Of a stretch of 64,000 nucleotides of DNA, positions 47,990 through 59,643 are shown one piece after another. This DNA is from Hydra vulgaris (lineage: Eukaryota; Cnidaria; Hydrozoa; Anthoathecata; Hydridae), in assembly GCF_038396675.1 (NCBI RefSeq), contig NC_088922.1, positions 66,525,001 to 66,589,000 on the forward strand, in the 5' to 3' direction. A model generated the notes under the pieces. It ran no database searches. It was not told the origin of the DNA and saw only the letters and a list, made by a program, of their open reading frames with translations. The position numbers and the translations under genes were made by a program. The first letter of the stretch is position 1, and every line of letters begins with the position of its first letter.

Positions 47990-50030
47990 CCAAATAATAA
48001 GCAAAGATCTTACATATATTTAAAACAATACAGTAGAGTAAAACGAAACTTAGATATCTTTAAATACTACATTGTTTTTATCTAGGTTTCATTGATACAT
48101 TAATAAGTAGATTTAATTTTTTTAAAATCAATCAGCAAAATAATTAGTCAGCAATCTTTTTCAGCGATCAGCAAAATAATCAGTCACATCTTCTACAATG
48201 ATTTCTTTAAAAATAATATTTTCAACTTAAAAAACGGCTAGAATGTACGGCTGTCCACTACTTGGCCTATAGTAATTCTTCACCTTTTTTAAAGTTGAAA
48301 AAAACTTTCTTTGGTATAATTTTTAAAAGCAGCTTAGAGAAACATCCTTAAAGCAACATTGACATTAGAGTATGTAGATTTAAACTTTTTTATTGAACAA
48401 CCAAAAGTAAATCCAGATAACTTGATTTCCTGGTTTAACCGATACCATTTTAATCGAAGTGGGAACGAGATAGTTGAAATGCAAACATTCATTTGGAAAA
48501 TAAATGCTCGCATCGCTTAGGTAGATATAAAAGTTTTTTGGCGTGCAATGTAATAGCAACAAAATCCATAGTTAGAAAATAGATAGAGGAATTTAAAACG
48601 AGAGAAAAGTAGAACTTAAACTTGGCTTTGCCTTCAAGTTCAGCTAAAAGTCTTTTAGTGATGTCTGATTTCTCGATAAACGCCAATTTGTCTTGTTAGT
48701 GTTCGCGCGCTCTATTTTGTTTCTAGCCAACAGAGTACTTGTGGTATCATAGGTTTTTAAAAAATAATATTCAAAACTTGATATAACTTTCTGTCCGAAA
48801 ATAGACAGAGTGCTCATTCGCCACTTTTAAATCATTTTCAACGACTTGAAGCTTTCACTTTGTTGAACCTTTTTATAATTATCCTTTAGATATCTATCAT
48901 GACGGATGTTTCTAGCTAATATATTTTATGAGAAGTCTATTAGCTTCTACTTTCGTGTGACGTTCATTTGTTTTGTTAATATTCAGCTATTTCAAAGCTA
49001 CCTGACATCTTACCGATTTTTCTTCAAAAAAAACTGCCATACTACAAGTATTATTGGTACAAATTCTGTTTGATCATTTCTAACTAATTGAATGACGTAA
49101 TCGTATACATTTGAGTTTTCCCGGTGTTTTTATCTTTTTTTTCCTAGCCACGCATTAAATAAGTCATCTATTTGAAACAATACATCACTACAAACAAATC
49201 TTTATATATTTAATAAGAAAAGCTATGAGCAAGTTTTGAAAGTTAGAAATTATTTTTGAGCATCACCTGAATTTCTGCAAAAAATATTTTGGAGAAAATA
49301 GAGACTTTTTAACAGTCAATTGAAAATTTAGAAAAAATCAACGGAAAGAGATGGATTATATACGTGCTATTTGCTTTTATATCATTAATATAACAATGCA
49401 ATATTTTAATTTAGTTATATATTTTTATAAAGTACATACATTTACAAAAACAATTTACTTTACAGCAATTAAAAATATTATTTATTAAAAAAGTAACGAA
49501 TTATTAACTTAACTAGTCATTGTACGCTTACTCACTGTAACCTGTACACTTACTCACTGTAAACTGTACACTTACTTACTTGAAAGCTGCGATAAAAAAA
49601 ATATTTTGCGTGCATTGCATAAACAAAGTTTAAACTACTTTAATAAAATGACTTATTGCCAACCATAATAGTAATGCATTTTATTTTGAAGTTGAAAGCT
49701 TTGCTTGTTTTACTTTCATCCCCAGTATCTTTCGAACTGCAATTTTTAACTATAAATAGGATACACAACGGTTTATTAGATATTTTGCGCAGTTTGCTAA
49801 TCTTTGTATAATTTTTTGTAAGGCACACGCAGTATTCATTCTTAATTTTTTTTAAACGAATTTAAGCATTTTAAAGTTTTAGCAAAATAAGAAATAATTT
49901 TCTTGAAAATCTATTTGCCTGTTCAAAACCTCAAAAACTAATCCAACTTTTTTTCATTCAACAGGTTTCAGTGTCACAACATTTTATGTTAATGTAAAAA
50001 CTTGATAATTCAATTTCAACATAAAATTGA
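47990..50030. other. No gene recognised
   Basis: AT-rich spacer. Contains a 22-bp triplicate at 49525-49590 (TGTACACTTACTCACTGTAA). The overlapping minus-strand frames at 48380-48686 have no recognisable content. Confidence 0.55.
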
Positions 50031-50646
50031 GGGTAGATTTGGGCTAGTTGAGCAATTTTTACTAAATCTAACAGATCTCATGAATGGTGCGTCGGGTTTA
50101 CACAATTTTTACAATATTTGAAAAATAATTTAACCTGCTAAAAATTTGTTAAAAAAAAGATTTTAAAATAAAGTTTTTGATTTTTTTGAGAAGATATTGC
50201 TTAAAGTTTGCGGCTCTGTTCAACCTGCCCTAGCGGGGTAAGTTGAGCAATAGTGTGGCGTAAGTTGAGCAACCAACAAATAAATGAATATGCATGGTAC
50301 GAAACTCGGGTGAATCATTAACAAAACTTTCACTGATAGTAAACGCATAATTTATAAACTTTTAATTTTATACACTTCAATGACGTAAGTAAGAGAAGAG
50401 AAAAAATTTAAGAAAGTATTTTAATAGCTTTTAAATTTAATAGTAAGAAAGTAAAAATAAAAAATATTTTACTTGGATTTATTATTTTATATCTTGAACT
50501 TTAAAGCCAAATTTAAATATTACTAGTTTTAAAAATATATATAAATAATGTACCGCTAAATTATTTTTTTCCAAGGATGATCCTTGGTGTCCGATAAATC
50601 AGTTTTATCTATATTTTTTTAAAGCTGGTCAACTTACTCCTACTAG
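50031..50646. mobile_element. Non-autonomous element C, GGGTAAGTTGAGCA word
   Basis: The left end GGGTAGATTTGGGCTAGTTG and a diverged right end (reverse complement GTAGGAGTAAGTTGACC). Inside, 50218-50275 holds GTTCAACCTGCCCTAG head to head with GGGGTAAGTTGAGCAA, plus a further direct copy GGCGTAAGTTGAGCAA. About 615 bp. The right border is weaker than in A and B. Confidence 0.65.
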
Positions 50647-50723
50647 ACAATGTGACACATTAGTTAGGTTTTAAAAAGAACAAAAAAACTCAGGAAAAAA
50701 CGGCTCATTTTAATCGAAAGTCC

Positions 50724-51540
50724 GATAAATTGGTAAAATATCAACACTTGAATGATTGCAGATAAATTGGTAAAATATCAACACTTGAATGATTGCAGAT
50801 AAATTGGTAAAATATCAACACTTGAATGATTGCAGATAAATTGGTAAAATATCAACACTTGAATGATTGCAGATAAATTGGTAAAATATCAACACTTGAA
50901 TGATTGCAGATAAATTGGTAAAATATCAACACTTGAATGATTGCAGATAAATTGGTAAAATATCAACACTTGAATGATTGCAGATAAATTGGTAAAATAT
51001 CAACACTTGAATGATTGCAGATAAATTGGTAAAATATCAACACTTGAATGATTGCAGATAAATTGGTAAAATATCAACACTTGAATGATTGCAGATAAAT
51101 TGGTAAAATATCAACACTTGAATGATTGCAGATAAATTGGTAAAATATCAACACTTGAATGATTGCAGATAAATTGGTAAAATATCAACACTTGAATGAT
51201 TGCAGATAAATTGGTAAAATATCAACACTTGAATGATTGCAGTTAAATTGGTAAAATATCAACACTTGAATGATTGCAGATAAATTGGTAAAATATCAAC
51301 ACTTGAATGATTGCAGTTAAATTGGTAAAATATCAACACTTGAATGATTGCAGATAAATTGGTAAAATATCAACACTTGAATGATTGCAGATAAATTGGT
51401 AAAATATCAACACTTGAATGATTGCAGATAAATTGGTAAAATATCAACACTTGAACGATTGCAGATAAATTGGTAAAATATCAACACTTGAATGATTGAA
51501 GATAAATTGGTAAAATATCAACACTTGAATGATTGCAGAT
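50724..51540. repeat. 37-bp satellite, 22 copies
   Basis: The unit runs GATAAATTGGTAAAATATCA then ACACTTGAATGATTGCA. Copies are almost identical: GTTAAATT variants near 51241 and 51315, one AACGATT near 51453 and one ATTGAAG near 51496. No spacer between units. Confidence 0.98.
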
Positions 51541-51726
51541 AAAAAAATTTAGAGAATAGCATCTAAGAGAAAATAATAGCAAAAAAATATTTTTTTGCAA
51601 ACACCAATATACTGTACTTAAAATTTTTAAGTGCACTGAGCTGCAACTGCTTTTAAATTTTTTGGTTTAGTTGCTTTAGTTATGAACTTTTAAACTTTGC
51701 GTCTAATAATCATTTTGACAAATCTA

Positions 51727-51880
51727 GTGGGCACAAGTACGTTTTTCAAACGTTTGGTAAACGTTTAATGGTCGCTTGGGTGACGTTTGTATAAGTAAAA
51801 CGTCTAAAAAACGTTCAAAAAACGTTTTAATAGGAATTTTTTTATCGTTTGATTAAATATTTTACGGGACCTTAAAAAAA
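51727..51880. mobile_element. AGTGGGCACAAG-ended repeat fragment
   Basis: Starts AGTGGGCACAAGTACG, the inverse of the ends at 30095-30110 and 56163-56178. Filled with AAACGTTTGGTAAACGTTT and AAAACGTCTAAAAAACGTTC words and TTTTACGGGACCTT, which recurs in 55915-56178. Confidence 0.75.
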
Positions 51881-51987
51881 CATTTTTTCCAAGCTAAATA
51901 CGGCAAACTGCGCATGTGCAACTTTACTTAAAAATATGGAGTATCTTCAAGTTCTTCAACAAACTTTTACAACTGTAAAGATATATA

Positions 51988-54697
51988 CAGGGCCGTGCAC
52001 AGATTTTATGGGCTCCGAGCATCCTTTAATTTGGGAGCCCAACCCCCTCTCCTACCCCCCTTTCCTCCCCCCCCCCCTCTCCTCTTAAAAAAAAAGTCTC
52101 GTCAAAATTTTTAATTATATTTCTCATATATAATTATAATTAAGCATATTTTTTTGTCATTTGTTTTGCAAATTCTTCAATTGCATCATGGAAATTACAA
52201 TTTTGTGCTAATAGACACTCAAATGACAGGATTACTTGTTTGTTCTTGTCCCATAATTGACCATAAAAAGTTGGAGTTGAAGCAAAAGTACGTAGTGCAA
52301 TCATCGAATTTTTGAAGAGTTCCCCTCATTTCTAATATTTTGTGGAACAAGTTGAATGGAGAAAGTGGTTTTTTCTCCAAAGTTTGCAGAATGATATTGT
52401 TTTACGTGAAGCAATTTTTCTGTCAGTTGATTTTCAGTCACGTCACTCTTTATCATTGCTTCTTACAGTTTTTGATATTCCCACAAAAAAGATAATATAG
52501 TAAAGATTTCTTGAATGACTGTGAAACGAGCAGTGAGTCTACCAATCACAGAGTAAAGAATGTAATAAAACCGCTCCGAAATGATGCTTCCTCTCCTGAT
52601 TCTGTTTCGGTTAATTCCGTGATACGTTCATCAACTTCAACTTTGTTCCCAACCTTTGCGCTTCACTTTTTGGTGGATTGGAAATTTACAACTGATTTCT
52701 GCAGCATCTGCAGTTAATTTAGTTTTTTTTAAAACTGTTGGCCATTCCTCTAAAATAAATTTAAGGTAACTGATCAATGCTTTAAAATTTTTCATCTAAA
52801 TATCGCCTTATATGAATAGTTGCCTTTGTTGCCTGAATGACCTAGTTTCAGCAATTAATCAATGTGAAGATTTTCATTTTATTTCAAAACTCCAGACATG
52901 TGAACACATTTGAAAGAGCTCAAATATTTCAGGGCACCTTTAATCTCAGTTTTTGTTTTAGGCGAATAAATACAAGCTCTGAACTTTTCCTTAAGATTAA
53001 ATGATTTAACTCAATTGATTAGAGAAAGGGCAAATTACGTCAAGTCTTTTAGTCCATCATGTTCCAGATTGGCTGTAAAAGATGCACCATGGAGACTTTT
53101 TCCAGTATTTCTCTGCGTTGTTGACTAGGAAAGAAGATTTTATGTTTTGAACAGCTCTAAAAACAGTTTTAGCATCAGGTTGAGGCAGCATTCTGTTTAA
53201 ACAAATTCAATTAATGACAACCACAAGCTGAGAATATAAATAATGGGTTCTTCATATGTAGGATTGCTTGAACACCCTTGACATGTTGGCTCCATTTTCA
53301 TAGTCTTGGCCACAGCAGTTTTCAAAATAAATTTTTAAAGTTTCCTAAATTTCCAGAAATAATCTTGCAAAATCAGATCCATTCTTCTTTGGACAATCTT
53401 CAAAGATAAAAAACCGTTTTTTAATTGAAAATTTCCAGGTTCTTCTTCATGTACATATCGAATGATAAACGTAGTATGTTCAGTAAGGCTTAAATCAGGA
53501 GTGGCTTTAATCATAATTGAAAATACTTCTCAGACTTGCATTTTTATACGATTCGCCTGCAAGCCTCAGCTGCAAAAAGACCACTTTGAAAACAATGTCT
53601 GGTTCAATGCACCTGAAACCATTGACCCTTGTCCCGTGATTGGTTAACTTCTATCACATGTTTCTTGAGAATTGGTCATAATGTGAAGTTAATTTCAGCA
53701 ATTCTAAGAAATTTCCGTTTGAAAATCTCCAATTAGGTCAGATTTTCCACAAAAAGCCAATCCACGTTCACAAAGAAACAGTATCACATCCGAGACTTGT
53801 TCTATAGTTTTTCTCCAGGTAGCTTCTTCATTGAGGATTTGGCGATTCAAAAAATGTGGAAATGTGAAACTTGATTTCCCGGTGAAAATAATTGAATTAG
53901 AAAAAAAAATACTGCTGTTTTTGCTGGGCTAAATACAAGCTAATCTCGCAAAAGGGACTCTTCATTTGGCATTTTGATTTTAAAACAGACATTGGAAATA
54001 TATGATTTTAAAACAGACATTGGAAATATATGATTTTAAGTATCTTTTGGCATTTCCAGTGGAAAGAGAGCATAACCAGCCTTGACAAACCTATCTAGCT
54101 AAGTAAAAAAAAGTAAAAAAAGGAAAATTTTTTTATTTTAAAGTCACCAATGTTAAATGGCTGCAGAACAGCAGCCATTTGTTATTGTTATATTATATAT
54201 ACTATATATCCATATATTGTATGTAATATATCAGTATGATATATTACATATAATATTGTGTGTTTATCATTATTAATTTATAAATTAAATTATATAATCA
54301 AGCAAATCGCCTGTAAAAACAACTCTTCATAATACGTCACTTTTTAGTTTGTTATGCACTAGGTTTGATCACATGACAACATTTTCCTAATATTCAAGAT
54401 CAGCTTAGAAATAAAATTTAAACAATAGCTTTTCAAGACCAGGGTTATTTCTCTTGACGATGATAAAACTTGCCTGCTCTATTGTTGGCGGCATAGAACA
54501 TTTGTGCTGCATATTTGTGTGAAAAGTTGTAATTTATTTGCTTTAGGGCGTAAGGATAAAGGGATGGAAAAAAAAAAACCCGGAAGTTTATTGCATTTCT
54601 GCGGGTAAATTATTTTAATTCAACCATTGGTGGAGCCCCCATAGGAGCCAGGGCCCCGAGAAATTTGCTCGGGTGACTCGCCCTCTGCACGGCCCTG
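51988..54697 (-). mobile_element. hAT element with TSD, transposase destroyed
   Basis: Both ends begin CAGGGCCGTGCA as a 12-bp TIR, and the flanking 8 bases are GATATATA on each side (51980-51987 and 54698-54705), the 8-bp target duplication expected of hAT. The repeat falls in AT-rich sequence, so chance cannot be fully excluded. Minus-strand interior keeps hAT pieces: GQDYENGANMS at 53290-53320, and an end FHDAIEEFAKQMTKKYA at 52145-52190. A 30-bp duplication lies at 53980-54040. Stops everywhere. Confidence 0.87.
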
Positions 54698-54718
54698 GAT
54701 ATATATATATATATAAAT

Positions 54719-54785
<67 letters not shown>
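54698..54785. repeat. (AT)n microsatellite after the hAT end
   Basis: The AT run begins inside the target duplication of the hAT, and continues with one TAAATA interruption. Confidence 0.95.
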
Positions 54786-54786
<1 letters not shown>

Positions 54787-54989
54787 AATAATTTTATATC
54801 TATTCTACAAAACAGAGAGCTCAATATTCTTAAACGAACAAAGCAACAGCAAATTAGTAGAAAATCACTTATCAAACAGGCTGTTTTTTTTTTTATCATT
54901 AAACTTTATTGATGTCCTTTATTTAAAAACTCATGAAATACACAGTGTTGATGAAACACAGTTTTAAATGAAAAAAAGTTTGATAAGTG

Positions 54990-55914
54990 ATGCGCTCTTC
55001 TTATTGAAGACTTTTCAAACATAATAAATATTTATTGACTTTAGTACATACATAATACTAAGTATGGTTGAGTTGAAAACTAAGTTTTTTTAATAATCAA
55101 TGATTGTTAATATTTTAATAATTAATGATTGTATACATGCATAAAGTTTGTTGCAAAACTTCTTCGAGTTCTACTTATTCAAAAAACTTCAAATTCAAAA
55201 AACAGTTTTTTTATATTTAATTCACATGCAAACTATTTGAAAAATAATATAACTGATTGTGTGTAAAACGTTACACACAAAAAATGTAAACTAAATATAT
55301 TCTATGATTTTTAAAGGTCTTTTTCAGCTTCTGCTTATAATGTTTTCGATGACATTATGTCAAAATGTGTTATAGCATTGTTTAAGAATGCTGGAACTTA
55401 TGGAAAATAGATCATTTAAAAAAACACATCATTGTATAGAGTATTTATAGGTAATTTTTAGATAAATGCGGTGTGTATGTCGTTTATATTGTTCCTTGTG
55501 AAATTTTACATTACTTATTTCTTGTTATTATTATTTACATTTTGATTTATTTTTTTACATGCTAGTGAAATGCATGAAAGATTTCTATGGTTTTTTTCTT
55601 TTTAGGAACATTAGTGTCACACACTGCAAAATTCGATTTGATCAATAAGTTGATAGGCGATCATTTCAAGAGAGCTCTTAATAGAATAGCATAAAAATTA
55701 CGTTATTATGTTTTTGTATGCTTAAATTGTAAACAAACACAAAATGTTTCAACTTTTAGTTATATATCCGGATCTAGGCTGTTAGACCTAAGTTTTCGTT
55801 TGTGAAAAGGTTTTTTTTCTTTATAACATAAATTATTTACTTAAATAACTTAAAAAAAAATTATTTACTTAAAATTATTTACTTAAAATACTTAAAAAAA
55901 AAAAGGCTTTTAGG
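54990..55914. other. No gene seen
   Basis: AT-rich spacer without repeats or coding signal that I can name. Confidence 0.6.
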
Positions 55915-56178
55915 ATAACGTTAAAAACGATAAAACGTTTCATTTAGAGTTAATAAAAACCAATTAATAAAGTTTTTAGAAAAACGTCCGCTCACCGCTT
56001 CATATGGACGTTCAAAAAACCAATAAAAAACATTTTTACGGGACCATTAAAAAACGTTCACCAAACGTTTTTAAAAAAACGTCCGGTCACCGTTTTATGT
56101 GGACGTTTAAAAAACCAATAAAAACATTTTTACGGGACCTTTAAAAACCTTCGCAAAACGTTCTTGTGCCCACTGGGT
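55915..56178. mobile_element. AACGTT-rich element ending GTGCCCACTGGGT
   Basis: Two tandem copies of a unit of about 90 bp (AAAACGTCCGCTCACCG to ACGTTTTTA, and AAAACGTCCGGTCACCG to AAAACGTTC), then TTGTGCCCACTGGGT. Each unit contains ATTTTTACGGGACC. Left border uncertain. Confidence 0.72.
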
Positions 56179-57515
56179 ATTCGTTGTTTAGGTTTGGCGT
56201 TTAGTCATCCATTTGTATGAATCAGGAATATAATTAAATAAAAATTTTTCGAGCACAAGTCAGTAATTTTCTTTTAAAATTTGTTTGTGGAAATTTTCCA
56301 TTTGAAGGCATTTTAATCCATAACCCACGATTCTCGAATTTTAAAAGAAGTCTATAGATTATAGATCTATAGACATACAAATTAAAAGGAATTTTACAAG
56401 GTTATGTATTTTATGTTTAGATTAAAAAAATAAATTTCTCAATAAAAATGTTTTTTTGCCATCAAATACCATATCTATGGAATATATGCGGACCATATGT
56501 GGACCATGTTTATGGAAAACATTCTCAGACAGCTAATAAAAAGATAACCTCTCTAGATCTATTTAAAAAAGAATCTAAACAGTACTTCTTAGCTATGGAT
56601 CACACTATGCTTGATTTTAATTATTTCTTTTAAATAAAGTTAAAGTCAAATGTAAAAATTAGGATAAATTAAAAAAAAATTTATTATCAAAATCCATATA
56701 ACAAAGTTTATTAATGATATTACCTCTCTCTCAGAATGGTATGTGTATGTGTGTAATATTTGTTTTTTTGCTACTGTAGAAAATGTAAGCAGTTTAGCAA
56801 ATACTATTAGCTACTTTATGTATTAAAACTTATATAAAACAATACGATATATTATCTTCTAGTTTATATATTTACGTCTTTACAATAAAATATTTGTAAA
56901 TTACGATTTTATAAAAATGGTGCTCGGTGGTAAGACATTAAGCCTTCTTCTTACTTCAGCTATTTATTTTTTTATATTATATGTATATGAAAACTGTATT
57001 TATAGTGAAAGGCGAAATAAACTTAAAAAAAAATTGTTGGTCTTCACTATATTTACGGAATACGAGCAGTTTAAGATGGTATTGCAATGACAATCTAAAC
57101 TAAGTTCAGTGATCGGACAGTATTTGTGTTCTTCTAAATATATATTTTTTACCAGATGGAAACAACAGGAAAGATTCGCATGACTCCGTAACCTAAACCT
57201 GGTCTAAACTAAGACTAAATTGCTTTTAATAATTTAATATTTTTTTAATAATTTAATTTTTATGTTTTTAACTATACATAAAAATAATGCTTAAATTGTA
57301 ACGCTATTTTAACACTGTGATTCGGTTGAAGTTTGATTTTCTATAAAAATGCAAAATAAAGTCTTTTAAAATTCCAAAATTAATCTCAATGTATAAAAGG
57401 TTTTTTTTTTATTATTAAAAGGAAGGGAATTAGAAGTTAATGTCAAGTATCGAGTATAAACATTTATATCTACCGTACGCCGTGTCAATTTTTATTTCTT
57501 TTATATTCACGTATC
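56179..57515. other. No gene recognised
   Basis: AT-rich. A 61-residue frame at 56448-56633 (KRS-less; HQIPYLWNICGPYVDHVY then FKKESKQYFLAMDHTMLDFN) could be a scrap of a LINE tail (LWN, then FK...), but is too short to assign. Confidence 0.4.
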
Positions 57516-57517
57516 TC

Positions 57518-57792
<275 letters not shown>

Positions 57793-58713
57793 AAAAAAAG
57801 AAGCAGAAATTTAAAAAATGACTGAAACGTTCTTTAGTAATTTTGCTATTTCTCAATTGAATTAAAAGAAAATTCCAATATTAATCTCATTTTTTCCGTT
57901 ATTTTAATGTTCCCAATTTGGTTAACAAACAAACCATCATTAACTTGTCTATATTTATACAACTCATTCGATTAATCTTCTTTCAAGCTTATATTATATG
58001 TTTGTTGTAAATCGTTTTACAAGATGTTTTGTAGCGCTGTTTACATTCGAAATAGGAACGCCAAATTTATAACCTTTTTGAAGTCTTGCGATAAATTTAT
58101 CAAGTGGTTTTTACAGGTTAAGTAAGAAACAGGTGTGATATACATCTGTCGCAATCGAGATTTTTTTTCCAACTTATTTTTTAAACGATTCTGGTATGTT
58201 CTGGTATTAAAAAGAAAATTTCTTATAAGTATTTGTAACTCTTTGTTTATTATATTACCCAAAGGCGTATTATTTTCAAAATGAACGAAATAAATTGTAA
58301 ATTTTTTATCGCTTACAAAATGAAAATACTTTTTCGCGATCAAAATCTTAATTTTAATATTTATTATTATTAACTGTTTTACTTTTGCATTCCCGCGGAA
58401 ACAACTCTTTCAGAAGTTATTAATTTACCACACTTTATTTGCACATTTCGTTCTTTTCTTAATGAGTATTTGCAACAATAGAACATATAGAGGGGGTCTT
58501 ATTTAATACATAATGTTGTGCGCAAGTTATTTTCTTAATAGAAACAACCCCCTGTTCAATTTAAAACTTACAAAAGCATGCGACTTGTTTTACTAGCAAA
58601 TGATTTGTAAAGGTTTTCGAAAAGAGTAATTCTTTGCAAATATTATCTGAAAAGTTAATAGAGCGCGTAAATATCAAAACTTAAAAAAAAATTTTTTTTT
58701 GCACAAAATAAAT
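57793..58713. other. Upstream region of nanos
   Basis: No gene recognised. The 100-residue minus frame at 58041-58343 has no known motif. This stretch presumably includes the nanos promoter and 5' UTR, but I cannot place elements. Confidence 0.4.
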
Positions 58714-59643
58714 ATGACTATGACTGATGTTTATATGCAGAATTTTGTACTTAAGAATATATTTGAGACGGATGATGAACTGGATTTGTGGTCATCAAGT
58801 GACAGCAGCAATTCAAGTGAGTGTAGTCCAACATTTTTTTCTCGCTCTGCTAAAGAAATAAATGATTTTAAACTGTACAAAGATTATTTGGGACTTTCTA
58901 ATTTGTTAACCAACGTTAAAATATCGGATGACAATCCATTGGTTAATGGTGTTCACCGTCTATCTTTTCTTCCGAGAAATCAAATTTACAACAAGCTGAG
59001 TAATGATCCTGAAGGAAGCGACGTAGATGTTTACTCGCCAACACGAGACTTTGCATTGCGTTCGAGAGACAATAATAATAACTTTCCTGATGTAAAACAG
59101 CTACCGCCTAGCACTCGTTTAAGCAAATCTGATCGTGATATGATTATTAGTGGAGCGTTTCAGCAACAGCTATCTTTTATAAACAAGCACTCTGACCGAT
59201 CTCAAATTAAGATGAACCCACCACTCCAAGCTCCACCTTCACCTGTTTTAGTCCAGCCTCAACAAACGCTTTATAACTCTCACGATAGTCTTACCCTGCG
59301 TGCCTCATCCAACGTTTGTGTATTTTGTCGAAACAATGGTGAAAGCGAAAACGTATATGCCAGCCATGTTTTAAAAGATACTGATGGCCGAACGTCTTGT
59401 CCTATTCTTCGCGCATATACATGCCCTATTTGTAAAGCTAATGGTGATAATTCTCATACTATTAAATATTGTCCGATGAATCAAAATGCACGATCAGCAA
59501 GTACGTTTAATGGACTTTCGTTGCCTCCTTCTGTTAACATGGTTCCTCGAAATACCTTTCCTCAACCTGTTCGTGGTAATTTTAGATCCCCTTTTCCAGT
59601 GAACCTGACTCCTCGTATTAATCTTGGTGCCAAAATAAGGTAA
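58714..59643 (+). CDS. nanos: Nanos-family RNA-binding translational repressor
   Basis: Nanos proteins work with Pumilio to repress and destabilise mRNAs in germline and stem cells. 309 residues in one exon. The start is the ATG at 58714; a second in-frame ATG two codons on is also possible. Residues 202-253 form the diagnostic double zinc finger: C-x2-C-x12-H-x10-C, then after seven residues C-x2-C-x7-H-x4-C, with all eight zinc ligands in place (CVFC..H..C and CPIC..H..C). Residues 51-65 read [15 protein letters not shown], resembling the CNOT1-interacting motif near the N-terminus of vertebrate Nanos, with Y where W is usual. Between lie Ser-rich (25-38) and Pro-rich (about 170-185) low-complexity parts. 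Hydra has two described nanos genes; I cannot say which this is. Confidence 0.96.
   Translation: MTMTDVYMQNFVLKNIFETDDELDLWSSSDSSNSSECSPTFFSRSAKEINDFKLYKDYLGLSNLLTNVKISDDNPLVNGVHRLSFLPRNQIYNKLSNDPEGSDVDVYSPTRDFALRSRDNNNNFPDVKQLPPSTRLSKSDRDMIISGAFQQQLSFINKHSDRSQIKMNPPLQAPPSPVLVQPQQTLYNSHDSLTLRASSNVCVFCRNNGESENVYASHVLKDTDGRTSCPILRAYTCPICKANGDNSHTIKYCPMNQNARSASTFNGLSLPPSVNMVPRNTFPQPVRGNFRSPFPVNLTPRINLGAKIR

Noticed and set aside
50724..51540. CRISPR-like regular array
   Set aside because: Units are contiguous with no unique spacers, and the genome is animal; it is a satellite.
52511..53647. Plus-strand frames inside the hAT at 51988-54697
   Set aside because: They are antisense to the decayed transposase remains.
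58041..58343. 100-residue minus-strand frame upstream of nanos
   Set aside because: No motif, AT-driven composition, unlikely as a gene; kept only as a remark.
58699..58713. TTG start for nanos
   Set aside because: ATG at 58714 is in frame and animal genes rarely start at TTG.
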